NCBI GenBank assembly: GCA_018371855.1
Contig: JAHAKD010000002.1
Location: 62,001 to 126,000 of the forward strand
From: Clostridium sp.
GTDB lineage: Bacteria; Bacillota; Clostridia; TANB77; CAG-508
Length of the DNA: 64,000 nt
Direction of reading: 5' to 3'
Below are positions 17,531-25,915 of this stretch, one piece after another. A program made the translations under genes and the position numbers. The notes beneath the pieces are model-generated. The model was not told the DNA's origin. It saw only the letters and a program-made list of their open reading frames with translations, and ran no database searches. How positions within the stretch are numbered: position 1 is the stretch's first letter; every line of letters begins with the position of its first letter.

Positions 17531-18661
17531 ACTTTTAACTTCTTTTTGTTTATGTCCATTAAAAAATAAATTATAAATAATAATTCCAAATCCTAAAATA
17601 GAAATAAATATTGTTACTACAATTCCTACAAAAGGTATCATTTTTAAAGCACCAATTACAACTGCAATTAATATTGCTAGTAAATATTCTAATGGCATTT
17701 TAGAGAATTTTTTGTTATTATAAATTCTTCTAGCCAAAATTGATGCAAATATGTATGGAGAAATTCCAATCATAAATATGTATAACATTAATAATAATAA
17801 TCCAGCACTAAATCCTATTTGTGCAGCAATAAGTATAATAGATAAAATAGGAATAGCAATTAAAGCAATTAGCCCAGCTAAAAATACTTTTCCAAATTTA
17901 TGAGATAAACAAGAAGAAGATTTTTCTAAACTACTTTCTAAGAAAAATCTATAAAGCAAATATACTAAACTTGCTGCAAATATACTATTTACAATATTTA
18001 TGATTATGCTCCAAATTGTAGTTCCTGTATTTGATGAGTTATTTGTAGTAAAATGTGTTATTTCTCCACCGATGGTACCACTTGGAAATTCTATTTCATT
18101 TTCAGAAACATATGTTAGTTTACCAGTAATAGAACCTTGTATTGAATCTGTAGATATGATAAATTCCGGTGCATATATATATGCATTTCTTCCTACACTA
18201 CCCTGTAAAGTTAATTTTTTACTCATGGCATATAAATCTCTAAAAGGACCATAGCCTTCAGGTATGTTAAGTTCATTACAAACAGCATATAGTGAAGTTG
18301 CTGAAGTATGGAAGTCTATTTTATCCGCTACTATATAAGCATTTGAATTTATGTAAGATTGTTCGCCAAAAGTAACATTACTTGCACAAACAAATAAATC
18401 TCCATCAACTTCGCCATTTATTGTAACATTCTTTCCAAAAATATAAACATTTCCATCTACGATTTGATTCATATTAATATCATTTCCATATAAATATAAA
18501 TCATCATCTACTACAGTAGTTGTATTTTCAGAAGAGTCTGCTACATATGGTGTTGCTGTTACATCTTCTTGCGTTTCATTTGTATCTGCAAAACATGTTG
18601 TAGTAATAGATAATATAATAACTAGAAACAAAGTTATTATAAAGTTTTTTAATTTTTTCAT
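17510..18661 (-). CDS. Bactofilin-like beta-helix protein with signal peptide and C-terminal membrane domain
   Basis: The start at 18661 is chosen because AGGAGGTATACCA lies just before MKKLKN; a longer frame from 18691 has no ribosome site. Residues 1-26 form a signal peptide ending near TTCFA. Residues 45-215 are short repeats of the polymer-forming bactofilin kind (YLYGNDINMN, VDGNVYIFGKNVTINGEVDG). Four hydrophobic segments follow, then a lysine-rich tail. I infer an envelope scaffold facing the outside; no characterised homologue is recognised. It has its own near-consensus promoter. Confidence 0.75.
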   Translation of the reverse strand: MKKLKNFIITLFLVIILSITTTCFADTNETQEDVTATPYVADSSENTTTVVDDDLYLYGNDINMNQIVDGNVYIFGKNVTINGEVDGDLFVCASNVTFGEQSYINSNAYIVADKIDFHTSATSLYAVCNELNIPEGYGPFRDLYAMSKKLTLQGSVGRNAYIYAPEFIISTDSIQGSITGKLTYVSENEIEFPSGTIGGEITHFTTNNSSNTGTTIWSIIINIVNSIFAASLVYLLYRFFLESSLEKSSSCLSHKFGKVFLAGLIALIAIPILSIILIAAQIGFSAGLLLLMLYIFMIGISPYIFASILARRIYNNKKFSKMPLEYLLAILIAVVIGALKMIPFVGIVVTIFISILGFGIIIYNLFFNGHKQKEVKSKENVAN

Positions 18662-18691
18662 TGGTATACCTCCTAAAATTACTTTAATCAA

Positions 18692-18720
18692 AATATATAT
18701 TATGAGTTTTGGTTTGTCAA
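18692..18720 (-). promoter_or_regulatory. Near-consensus promoter for the bactofilin-like gene
   Basis: On the minus strand TTGACA (18720-18715), a 17-base spacer and TATATT (18697-18692) lie 31 bases before the chosen start. This also supports that start. Confidence 0.8.
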
Positions 18721-18726
18721 TACAAA

Positions 18727-19368
18727 TTAAACTTTGTGTTCTGCTTTATATTTTTTGCAAAATTGTTTAATTGTACAATTATCACAATTTGGCTTTCTTG
18801 CCATACAAGTATTTCTACCATGCCATACAAAAAGATGATTAATATCTTTTAAGTATTCTTTAGGAAAGATTTTTAATAAATCTTGTTCTATTTTTGTTGG
18901 TTCTTTTTCACTTGAAAGGCCTATCCTATTGGAAATTCTTTTTGCGTGTGTATCAACAGCGATACCGTTTGCGATACCGAAAACTTCTAATAAAATTACA
19001 TTTGCACTCTTTCTACCAACACCTGGAAGAGTTATAAGTTCATCCATAGTATTTGGAACGATTCCATTAAAATCATTCAGAATTTTATTAGCGCAAGCAC
19101 GTGCATTTTTTGCTTTATTTTTATAAAATCCACAAGGATGAATTATTTCTTCTAATTCATGTATATCACAATTTGCAAAATCTTCAATTGTTGGATATTT
19201 TTTAAATAATGCGGGTGTAGTTAAATTAACTCTTTCGTCTGTACATTGTGCTGATAACATTACAGCAATTACTAATTGAAAAGGTGTTTTAAAATCTAAA
19301 CTACAAGTTGCATCAGGATAGGTATCTTTTAATATTTGAACTAATTCTATAGCATCTTTTTTTCTCAT
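18727..19368 (-). CDS. nth: Endonuclease III (DNA glycosylase/AP lyase)
   Basis: Nth removes oxidised pyrimidines and nicks the AP site. The frame opens at 19416, but AGGAGG before MRKKDAIE sets the start at 19368, giving 213 residues, the usual length. The helix-hairpin-helix LPGVGRKSAN carries the catalytic Lys, VDTHAKRISNR carries the catalytic Asp, and the C-terminal cysteines CMARKPNCDNCTIKQFC bind the [4Fe-4S] cluster. It diverges from the small membrane gene at 19476. Confidence 0.96.
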   Translation of the reverse strand: MRKKDAIELVQILKDTYPDATCSLDFKTPFQLVIAVMLSAQCTDERVNLTTPALFKKYPTIEDFANCDIHELEEIIHPCGFYKNKAKNARACANKILNDFNGIVPNTMDELITLPGVGRKSANVILLEVFGIANGIAVDTHAKRISNRIGLSSEKEPTKIEQDLLKIFPKEYLKDINHLFVWHGRNTCMARKPNCDNCTIKQFCKKYKAEHKV

Positions 19369-19475
19369 AATTAGCCTCCTTTTACGACAAATTATATCAT
19401 AATAATTTATCAACATAAAGTAATCACATGAATAATTATTTTTTCATATTATATAAAAAAAGGAGGTAATACTTT

Positions 19476-19625
19476 ATGTGTAAAATATTAAAAAAGACTT
19501 TGGCTGTAATATTAATAGGCTTAGGAATTGGAATATTATTGGTGTTATTACTTCCTTTTGCTGGGTGGCTTTTCGTAATAGGTGTTGCAATTATTATAGT
19601 TGGAATTATATGGCTTTCAAATTGA
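19476..19625 (+). CDS. Small hydrophobic membrane peptide (49 residues) upstream of spoVM
   Basis: ATG 19476 sits nine bases after a perfect AAAGGAGGT and encodes 49 residues. A short basic N-terminus (MCKILKK) precedes two hydrophobic stretches split by PFAGW, ending IWLSN. It should be an integral membrane peptide of two short helices. I do not recognise a named family. It is 42 bases from the spoVM-like gene on the same strand, so the two are probably co-transcribed, which suggests a role at the forespore membrane (inference). Confidence 0.7.
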   Translation: MCKILKKTLAVILIGLGIGILLVLLLPFAGWLFVIGVAIIIVGIIWLSN

Positions 19626-19667
19626 CAACTATAAATATAGAAAACAATTGAAAAGGAGGAGATAGGA

Positions 19668-19742
19668 ATGACAATTGTTGTAAAAAAAGTTCCAAAATTT
19701 TTAAGAGGATTTGTTAAATTAATATTTAGGATTAAAGATTAA
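19668..19742 (+). CDS. spoVM: Stage V sporulation protein M (SpoVM), 24 residues
   Basis: A strong AAAAGGAGGAGATAGG site precedes ATG 19668, which encodes 24 residues: MTIVVKKVPKFLRGFVKLIF plus RIKD. SpoVM of Bacillus is 26 residues with the same plan. Pro9 falls at the same position, followed by K-F-L-x-G and an amphipathic basic helix. SpoVM senses positive membrane curvature on the forespore and anchors the SpoIVA coat basement layer. The location next to rpmB and close to rpe and rsgA matches the Bacillus rpe-thiN-spoVM-rpmB neighbourhood. The gene is easily missed by length cut-offs. Confidence 0.8.
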   Translation: MTIVVKKVPKFLRGFVKLIFRIKD

Positions 19743-19747
19743 TACAT

Positions 19748-19785
19748 AAAAATATCGCCAGAGTAATTTCTGACGATATTTTTAA
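19748..19785 (+). terminator. Intrinsic terminator after spoVM
   Basis: AAAAATATCGCCAGA pairs with TCTGACGATATTTTT with one mismatch pair and ends in T-rich sequence. It starts six bases after the spoVM stop. Confidence 0.75.
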
Positions 19786-19802
19786 TGGTAATATATATCA
19801 TG

Positions 19803-19829
19803 AAAAAAAGGGTTATTCTATAATAACCC
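19803..19829 (-). terminator. Terminator for rpmB (minus strand)
   Basis: GGGTTATT and AATAACCC form an 8-bp stem with a four-base loop. The A run at 19803-19809 is the T run on the minus strand, just downstream of the rpmB stop. Confidence 0.75.
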
Positions 19830-19845
19830 ACAAATAGTATATAAA

Positions 19846-20043
19846 CTAAGCTCTTTTAACTTTTCCAGAACGTAAACATTTTGCACATACTTTAATTTTC
19901 TTTGGTTGACCATCTACTATAGTTTTTACAGTTCTTAAATTTGGTTTCCAAGTTCTTGAAGCTCTATTACTAACGTGAGAACGTGTTATGCTAAGTTTGT
20001 TTCCATGAGATAATGTTTTTTCACAAATTGCACATTTTGCCAT
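19846..20043 (-). CDS. rpmB: 50S ribosomal protein L28 (zinc-binding form)
   Basis: The 65-residue protein has the L28 pattern MAKCAICEKTLSHGNKLS, then SRASRTWKPNLR and a C-terminal CAKCLRSGKVKR. Two CxxC pairs mark the zinc-binding C+ form. TAGGAGGTGC precedes the ATG. It runs opposite to recG, sharing a short divergent intergenic region, and is the conserved neighbour of spoVM. Confidence 0.97.
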   Translation of the reverse strand: MAKCAICEKTLSHGNKLSITRSHVSNRASRTWKPNLRTVKTIVDGQPKKIKVCAKCLRSGKVKRA

Positions 20044-20175
20044 GATTTATTGCACCTCCTATTAAGATAATAAATTGACTGTTTATAATCTTACCATATA
20101 ATAACAAAAAAAACAAGACTTTTTATAAAAAATAGTATATAATATACAAAATTATACTTCAATTAGGAGGTAAAA

Positions 20176-22227
20176 ATGGCTGATTTAAGTAAAGAAGTAC
20201 AATATATAAAAGGCGTTGGTCCTAATAGGGTAAAGCTCCTAAATAATCTAAATATTTTTACTTTAAAAGATTTAATTACATATTATCCAAGAGATTATGA
20301 AGATAGAAGTAAACCTGTAAAAATAGAAGATCTAGCAGATGGTGAGGAAGCTTTAATTGCAGCCATACCAGTTGCTAGAATGAATGAAACAAGAATAAGA
20401 AATAGGAAAATGGTTATATATAAACTTATAGTAGAAGATGAAACAGGAAGATGTTTAATTACTTGGTATAACCAAAGTTATTTAAAAAATAAATTTAAAG
20501 TTGGAGAAATTTATCACTTTTTTGGTAAAGTAAAAAGAATTCAAAATAGGATCGAAATGGTATCACCTGTTTTTGACGAAGAAACTAAAAATAAAAATAC
20601 AGGAAAAATAATACCTATATATCCACTAACATATAATTTATCTCAAAATGTGTTAAGAGGAATAATAGAGAATGCAATTACATTAGTAAATAACTCATTA
20701 CCAGAAACATTACCAAAATATATTTTAGATGAATATAAATTATTAGGAATAAATGAGTCTATACATAAAATACACTTTCCAGAGAATTTCGATGAATTTG
20801 AAAAGGCAAGAAAAAGGCTAGTATTTGAAGAATTATTAGGTATGCAATTAGCTCTATTAAATTTAAAGAACAAATATGAAGCAGATACTAATGGTATTCA
20901 GTTTGATAAAAATGTAAAGATGTCAGATGTAATTAATGTTCTTCCATTTAAATTAACTAAAGCTCAATTAAGAGTTTTAGAAGAAATAGATAAAGATATG
21001 GAAAGCAATAAAAATATGAATAGGCTATTACAAGGAGATGTTGGATCTGGAAAAACAGCAGTTTCAATTATTGCTTCATATAAAGCTGTTAAATGTGGTT
21101 ATCAAGTAGCAATTATGGCTCCAACAGCAATTCTTGCAAGTCAACATTTAGAAAGTTTTAAAGAAATGTTAGATCAGTTTGGAATTAGATGTGAGCTTTT
21201 AATTTCTAGTATAACTAAAAAGAAAAAAGAAGAAATTTTAGAAAAATTAAAAAATGGAGAAATAGATATATTAATAGGTACACATGCTCTACTAGAAGAA
21301 AATGTAGTATTTAAGAATTTAGGATTTGTAGTAACAGATGAGCAACACAGATTTGGTGTAAAACAACGTACTACAATAGTAGAAAAAGGGCAAAATCCAG
21401 ATGTATTAGTTATGACAGCAACTCCTATTCCAAGAACGCTAGCCTTAATTTTATATGGTGATTTGGATATTTCTATAATTGATGAATTACCGCCAAACAG
21501 GAAGAAAATTGATACTTTTGCAGTTACAAAAGGAATGGAAGAAAGAGTAAATAACTTTATAAAAAAACAAGTTGATGAAGGTAGACAAGCATATATTGTA
21601 TGTCCATTAGTAGAAGAAAATGAAGAAATGAATTTAAAATCTGTAACAGCTTTGGCAGAAAAATATAAGAATGAAGTGTTTAAAGACTACAGGGTAGAAT
21701 ATTTACATGGAAAAATGAAAAATAAAGAAAAAGATGAAATTATGGAAAGATTCAAAAATGGAGATATTGATATTCTGATTTCTACTACTGTAATCGAGGT
21801 TGGTGTAAATGTTCCAAATGCAAGTTTAATGGTTGTGGAAAATGCAGAAAGATTTGGGCTTGCACAATTGCATCAGCTAAGAGGAAGAGTCGGAAGAGGA
21901 GAATACCAATCTTATTGTATTTTAAAATACCAAGGAAATTCAGATGTTATTAGAAAAAGAATGAAGGTAATGACAGATACAAATGATGGGTTTATAATTT
22001 CAGAAAAAGATTTGGAACTTCGTGGTAGTGGTGAGTTTTTTGGAACAAGACAACATGGACTTCCAGAATTTAAAATTGCAAATCTTTTTGAAGATATGCC
22101 AGTATTAAAACAAGTTCAAGCATTAGCAATAAACATAACAGAAGAAGACCCTAAATTAGATTTAGAAAAAAATAAAGAATTACGATTGTTAATTGAAGAG
22201 AAATTTAAAAATAGAGTAGAGATATAA
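20176..22227 (+). CDS. recG: ATP-dependent DNA helicase RecG
   Basis: RecG regresses stalled forks and branch-migrates junctions. The 683 residues start with the wedge/OB domain (VQYIKGVGPNRVKLL at the N-terminus). The SF2 helicase motifs follow: GDVGSGKT near 288, the DEQH box in TDEQHRFGV near 390, TATPIPRTLAL, and the motif VI region QLRGRVGRG. The C-terminal sequence DLELRGSGEFFGTRQHG is typical of RecG. Length is normal. TAGGAGG precedes the ATG. Confidence 0.97.
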   Translation: MADLSKEVQYIKGVGPNRVKLLNNLNIFTLKDLITYYPRDYEDRSKPVKIEDLADGEEALIAAIPVARMNETRIRNRKMVIYKLIVEDETGRCLITWYNQSYLKNKFKVGEIYHFFGKVKRIQNRIEMVSPVFDEETKNKNTGKIIPIYPLTYNLSQNVLRGIIENAITLVNNSLPETLPKYILDEYKLLGINESIHKIHFPENFDEFEKARKRLVFEELLGMQLALLNLKNKYEADTNGIQFDKNVKMSDVINVLPFKLTKAQLRVLEEIDKDMESNKNMNRLLQGDVGSGKTAVSIIASYKAVKCGYQVAIMAPTAILASQHLESFKEMLDQFGIRCELLISSITKKKKEEILEKLKNGEIDILIGTHALLEENVVFKNLGFVVTDEQHRFGVKQRTTIVEKGQNPDVLVMTATPIPRTLALILYGDLDISIIDELPPNRKKIDTFAVTKGMEERVNNFIKKQVDEGRQAYIVCPLVEENEEMNLKSVTALAEKYKNEVFKDYRVEYLHGKMKNKEKDEIMERFKNGDIDILISTTVIEVGVNVPNASLMVVENAERFGLAQLHQLRGRVGRGEYQSYCILKYQGNSDVIRKRMKVMTDTNDGFIISEKDLELRGSGEFFGTRQHGLPEFKIANLFEDMPVLKQVQALAINITEEDPKLDLEKNKELRLLIEEKFKNRVEI

Positions 22228-22232
22228 TTAAT

Positions 22233-22272
22233 TTGACTAGTCCGTATCGAATTGATATAGGGCTAGTTTTGT
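22233..22272 (+). terminator. Terminator after recG
   Basis: ACTAGTCC...TATC pairs imperfectly with GATA...GGGCTAGT, followed by TTTTG. Moderate strength. Confidence 0.55.
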
Positions 22273-22274
22273 GG

Positions 22275-22312
22275 TATAATGAAATTTATATACTATAAAA
22301 TCTTATAGTATA
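22275..22312 (+). promoter_or_regulatory. TATAAT box followed by a perfect 10-bp inverted repeat
   Basis: TATAAT at 22275-22280 is followed at 22289-22312 by TATACTATAA-AATC-TTATAGTATA, a perfect stem near the expected transcription start. It could be an operator or an early RNA hairpin of the unit starting at 22394. An AGGAGG at about 22326 lies 60 bases before the gene and is not used by it. Confidence 0.45.
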
Positions 22313-22393
22313 GTAACTATAAGAAAGGAGGCTTTTTATTCAAGATAATTGCTTTGTAACTCGTTAATACAGATTCAAAAGGAGAAAAACGTT

Positions 22394-24166
22394 ATGAAAA
22401 AAATTGCACCGTGGTTAACTTTATTAATTCCACCCATTATATGGGCAATAATCGCATATTGGTTCGGAACCAATATTTCGCTTGGCTTTTTCGAAGGATC
22501 ACTTTTTTGGTCTTCATTAGTCATAGTAGAACTAGTCATAAGTGGGATAATTCTGTACTGTCAAGAGATTAAAATTGTGCCAGTAGTAGTAATTGGAGTA
22601 ATTGTAATATTATTAAACATTATTGGCTTGGCTGGAGGAACAATGCTCTTTCAGTCTAATAATGCATATAAGCAACTGGGAGAGGTAGAAGAGAGTTCTT
22701 TTACAGATAGTATTATACCTATCGACAACACCCAAATCCCTACTGTTGACGCTGATTTAGCATTAAAACAAGCAGAGAAAAAGTTGGGTGAGGAACCAGG
22801 ACTTGGCTCTATTGTGGATGTTGGAAAATTCACTTTGCAACAGATAGATGGTAAACTTACCTTTGTAGCTCCTTTAGAGCATAGCGGAATGTGGAAATAT
22901 TTCGACAATAAAACCACACCCGGCTATATTACTGTGAGTGCAACTAATCCTGATGATGTGCAGTTGTTTCAGGAGCTTGATGGAAAAGAAATTAAGCTTC
23001 GGTATTTAGAAAGTGCATGCTTTGGAGATAAGCTTTTAAGACATATTAGAAATTCTGGCTATAGGACAACTGGTCTTACTGATATGTCATTTGAGCTTGA
23101 TGAATCAGGTCGTCCATATTGGACAGTGACGACCTACGAAAACACAGCTTTCTGGGGATTGCCAGAAGCCAATGGAGTACTAGTTTGTGATGCGCAAACT
23201 GGTGAATGCAAATTATACTCTATAGACGAAGCACCGGAATGGATTGATAAGGTTCAGCCAGAGGACTTTATTAATGAACAAATCGATAATTACGGTAATT
23301 ATGAAAAAGGATTCTGGAACTCCATTTTTGGAAAGAATGGTGTTATAAACAAAACACCTGGACTTCTTACCGTTTATAATAACGGTGAGTGTTACTATTA
23401 TACTGGTATGACATCTGTAGGAAATGATGACGCAACAACTGGATTTATGATGGTAAACACAAGAACTAAAGAAGCTAAATCTTTCCAGATGGCAGGAGCA
23501 ACAGAAGAGTCTGCACAGGCAAGTGCAGAGGGTAAAATCCAGGAGAAAGGTTATAATGCTACTCTTCCTGTACCAATTAATGTGCAGGGAATACCGACAT
23601 ATTTTATGACATTAAAAGATAAGTCCGGTTTGATTAAAGCCTATGCAATGGTAAATATCGAGAATTATTCGATAGTTGCTACTGGTGAAAGTATCGACCA
23701 AGTTCAGCAAGCATATATAGATGCAATGTTGGCGAATGGCAATGATACTGTAATAGGCAGTGATGAGTCTTACAGTTACAATGTGGAAGGAACTGTAACT
23801 AGAATTTCCGCAAACATTTCTGAAGGAAATACCGTTTATTATATGATAATAAACGGAGATACAACAAAACTGTATGTGGCTGTAAGTAAACTTTCTGAAG
23901 AACTTCCAATTACAAGAGAGGGAGATCATATAAAGATTTCCTATATTGACGACAGTAATGGAACTGTGAATGTATCTAAATTTGACAATTTGGATTTTAA
24001 ACAAGAAAAATCGAAAGACCAGCAAAAGAAGGATGAGCAGACAACTGAAGAAGGAGTATTAGAAGATGATGCGAATAAGGTTTACGAAGTAGACCCTGAA
24101 AAAGCTCAGAAAGAGTGGAATTCATTGACTGACGAAGAAAAAGCAAAGCTTCTTGAAGAACAATAG
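22394..24166 (+). CDS. Membrane-anchored extracytoplasmic protein of unknown function, atypical composition
   Basis: The start is ATG 22394 after AAAGGAGAAAAAC; a TTG-initiated extension to 22349 has no ribosome site. The 590 residues open with three hydrophobic helices (about 5-25, 30-55, 62-85). A large polar domain follows, probably outside the cell, with a repeated fold-like pattern of short beta strands (GFMMVNTRTKEAKSF, AYAMVNIENYSIVATG) that faintly recalls PepSY modules. The tail is charged (residues about 530-590). Codon use is richer in G/C than the neighbours, for example 28 G/C in bases 23101-23160. No family is recognised with confidence. Confidence 0.7.
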   Translation: MKKIAPWLTLLIPPIIWAIIAYWFGTNISLGFFEGSLFWSSLVIVELVISGIILYCQEIKIVPVVVIGVIVILLNIIGLAGGTMLFQSNNAYKQLGEVEESSFTDSIIPIDNTQIPTVDADLALKQAEKKLGEEPGLGSIVDVGKFTLQQIDGKLTFVAPLEHSGMWKYFDNKTTPGYITVSATNPDDVQLFQELDGKEIKLRYLESACFGDKLLRHIRNSGYRTTGLTDMSFELDESGRPYWTVTTYENTAFWGLPEANGVLVCDAQTGECKLYSIDEAPEWIDKVQPEDFINEQIDNYGNYEKGFWNSIFGKNGVINKTPGLLTVYNNGECYYYTGMTSVGNDDATTGFMMVNTRTKEAKSFQMAGATEESAQASAEGKIQEKGYNATLPVPINVQGIPTYFMTLKDKSGLIKAYAMVNIENYSIVATGESIDQVQQAYIDAMLANGNDTVIGSDESYSYNVEGTVTRISANISEGNTVYYMIINGDTTKLYVAVSKLSEELPITREGDHIKISYIDDSNGTVNVSKFDNLDFKQEKSKDQQKKDEQTTEEGVLEDDANKVYEVDPEKAQKEWNSLTDEEKAKLLEEQ

Positions 24167-24177
24167 GAAGCTGTAAA

Positions 24178-24213
24178 CAGTAGAGCGCGGTATACCGTGC
24201 TCTACACATTTTA
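24178..24213 (+). terminator. Terminator-like hairpin
   Basis: TAGAGCGCGGTA pairs with TACCGTGCTCTA with one G-T wobble; CACATTTT follows. The short T stretch makes it moderate. Confidence 0.55.
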
Positions 24214-24230
24214 GGATAATAATAGCCATA

Positions 24231-24259
24231 TTTACAATATTATGTAAATATGGTATAAT
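24231..24259 (+). promoter_or_regulatory. Promoter for the 205-residue unknown gene
   Basis: TTTACA (24231-24236), exactly 17 bases, TATAAT (24254-24259). It is flanked by host-like A/T-rich sequence, although the gene behind it has atypical codon use. Confidence 0.7.
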
Positions 24260-24327
24260 ATAAGTTGTAACTAATAAAAAATACAACTCTGAACAATACA
24301 GAGGACACAAAAGAAAGGAGCTATAAA

Positions 24328-24945
24328 ATGGCTAAAGAAACAAAAGAAAAAATATTAGAAGAAAAGAGAAGTCGGTATTCAGCTGTAAGCATAATATTGC
24401 GTCAGATGTATGGGACAAGAATGGCAGGGATGCCAGGGTATATATTGCTTCAGGATGTAGTGTATAAGCATCTTGAAGATAAAACCCTAACAATGGATGA
24501 GCTTGTCGAATGGGCTTGTAAGCACTTTTCATTTCAAATTAGTGTAGATGATGCGTATGATGAAATACTTCAGGTGGTTACACAAAATTTACCTGAAGCA
24601 GAGAATGGTGAGGATAATATAATGTTAATTTTACCAGATGTCTTGGCAGAGGCTACAAACTTGTACGAGAAAAAAATCATCTTCGAAAAGGTAGCGAAAG
24701 CAGTCCGCTCCTTGAAAATTCCTGCAATGATTGAGCAGGATGTTATTTCAATCCTATTTGAAATAAAGAGAGGAAAAACAATCGAAGAAGCATTAGAAAA
24801 GCTGGCGGACGAGGATGTTTTAGAGTTTGCAGAAGCGCTAAAAATGAAGGAAAAGCGGAGAAAAATAAAAGAGCTAAAGAATACAATTCTTCTAGCATTT
24901 CCATCAGAAATGGAAATGCTAGAATTCGCAGAGAATATCGATTAA
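24328..24945 (+). CDS. Unknown helical cytoplasmic protein, 205 residues, atypical composition
   Basis: ATG 24328 follows AAAGGAG. The product is soluble and mostly helical, with no membrane segment. A conserved-looking centre (ILPDVLAEATNLYEKKI, LADEDVLEFAEALKMKEK) suggests helical repeats. I recognise no family. It shares the G/C-richer codon use of the membrane gene upstream and probably arrived with it; a separate promoter drives it. A perfect 13-bp inverted repeat lies inside its last codons. Confidence 0.6.
   Translation: MAKETKEKILEEKRSRYSAVSIILRQMYGTRMAGMPGYILLQDVVYKHLEDKTLTMDELVEWACKHFSFQISVDDAYDEILQVVTQNLPEAENGEDNIMLILPDVLAEATNLYEKKIIFEKVAKAVRSLKIPAMIEQDVISILFEIKRGKTIEEALEKLADEDVLEFAEALKMKEKRRKIKELKNTILLAFPSEMEMLEFAENID
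24891..24923. repeat. Perfect 13-bp inverted repeat inside a coding region
   Basis: TCTAGCATTTCCA (24891-24903) and TGGAAATGCTAGA (24911-24923) with a seven-base spacer, within the last 20 codons of the 205-residue gene. Confidence 0.6.
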
Positions 24946-24952
24946 TGCTAGG

Positions 24953-24989
24953 AGCCTACAGGATATGTTAAATATCTTGTAGGCTTTTG
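24953..24989 (+). terminator. Intrinsic terminator
   Basis: AGCCTACAGGATAT pairs with AATATCTTGTAGGCT with one mismatch and is followed by TTTGG. Confidence 0.7.
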
Positions 24990-25093
24990 GCATTTATGCA
25001 AAATATAAAGAATTAAGTATTAATTTATTGACTTTTATAAATAAAATAAATAAAATAAAGATATAGTTAAAAATATAAAAAAGGATGTAGAAA

Positions 25094-25291
25094 ATGGATG
25101 TAAAAATAATATTATCAATTGTAGGAGCATTAATATCACTAGCAGCAGTAGTTTTAATATATAATGCTCGAAAAATTGTAAGAGAAAGATTTAGTTTTGG
25201 AGACCAAAACAGCGGAGCGTTAGCTGTAAAAACTATTGGAATGGTCTTATTTTGTGTAGGAATGTTAATAATATTTTTTAATTTAACATAA
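25094..25291 (+). CDS. Small two-helix membrane protein, 65 residues
   Basis: ATG 25094 follows AAAAAGGATG. The 65 residues contain one helix at about 4-24 and one at about 45-63, joined by a basic loop (NARKIVRERFSFGDQ). The next membrane gene starts 22 bases on, so the pair is likely co-expressed. No family is recognised; conserved small membrane proteins of this build are common in Clostridia. Confidence 0.65.
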   Translation: MDVKIILSIVGALISLAAVVLIYNARKIVRERFSFGDQNSGALAVKTIGMVLFCVGMLIIFFNLT

Positions 25292-25312
25292 GAAACGAGG
25301 GGGAATTTACAA

Positions 25313-25792
25313 ATGAAACAATTAAGTTCAATTCTATCATTACTTTTTGCAGGATTATTCTGGGTTTTTAGGGTAGTACTTGCATATACAACTGCAACAG
25401 GAAAAGATTTAGGATTTCCAGTGCAAAATTTTACAACAGAAGTAATTTTATTATTTGTTGTATTAATATTACTTGTATTTATTTATAAAAGAAATTTAAT
25501 AGCCGGAATAATTTATTTATTAGTATATGCTGGTTATTTTGGACCACAATTATTTAATGCGATTATGACCGTTGCAACATCTGATGGCTTAGCAGATATT
25601 TATACTTATGATACAATAATAGCTTCTACAATAGGTATTGCAGTGGCATTATTTGCATTCCTAAATATATTAGTAGATAAAAATAGAGCAGCACATCCAA
25701 CAGATAAGAAAACAGATTGGTTTTATAAAGGCGAAAAATATGATAGAAAAATGGATGAAAGAGCAGATAAAAACAATTACAGAACTTTATAA
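25313..25792 (+). CDS. Four-helix membrane protein of unknown function, 159 residues
   Basis: ATG 25313 lies downstream of a GAGGGGG site. Four hydrophobic segments (about 6-26, 42-60, 63-85, 105-125) are followed by a very polar cytoplasmic tail (DKKTDWFYKGEKYDRKMDER). It ends before a terminator and pairs with the preceding 65-residue membrane gene. I recognise no function. Confidence 0.65.
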   Translation: MKQLSSILSLLFAGLFWVFRVVLAYTTATGKDLGFPVQNFTTEVILLFVVLILLVFIYKRNLIAGIIYLLVYAGYFGPQLFNAIMTVATSDGLADIYTYDTIIASTIGIAVALFAFLNILVDKNRAAHPTDKKTDWFYKGEKYDRKMDERADKNNYRTL

Positions 25793-25799
25793 TAATATG

Positions 25800-25833
25800 T
25801 CAAGCAAGCTAAATATGATAGCTTGCTTTTTTA
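25800..25833 (+). terminator. Intrinsic terminator
   Basis: CAAGCAAGCTA and TAGCTTGCTT pair around AATATGA, followed by TTTTTTAT. Confidence 0.8.
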
Positions 25834-25915
25834 TGTAAAATAGCATATAATATTGTCGTGTAAAATAGCAGAATACAAGAAGAATTATTAAGAAATTAAT
25901 TAGAGGTTATAATAA

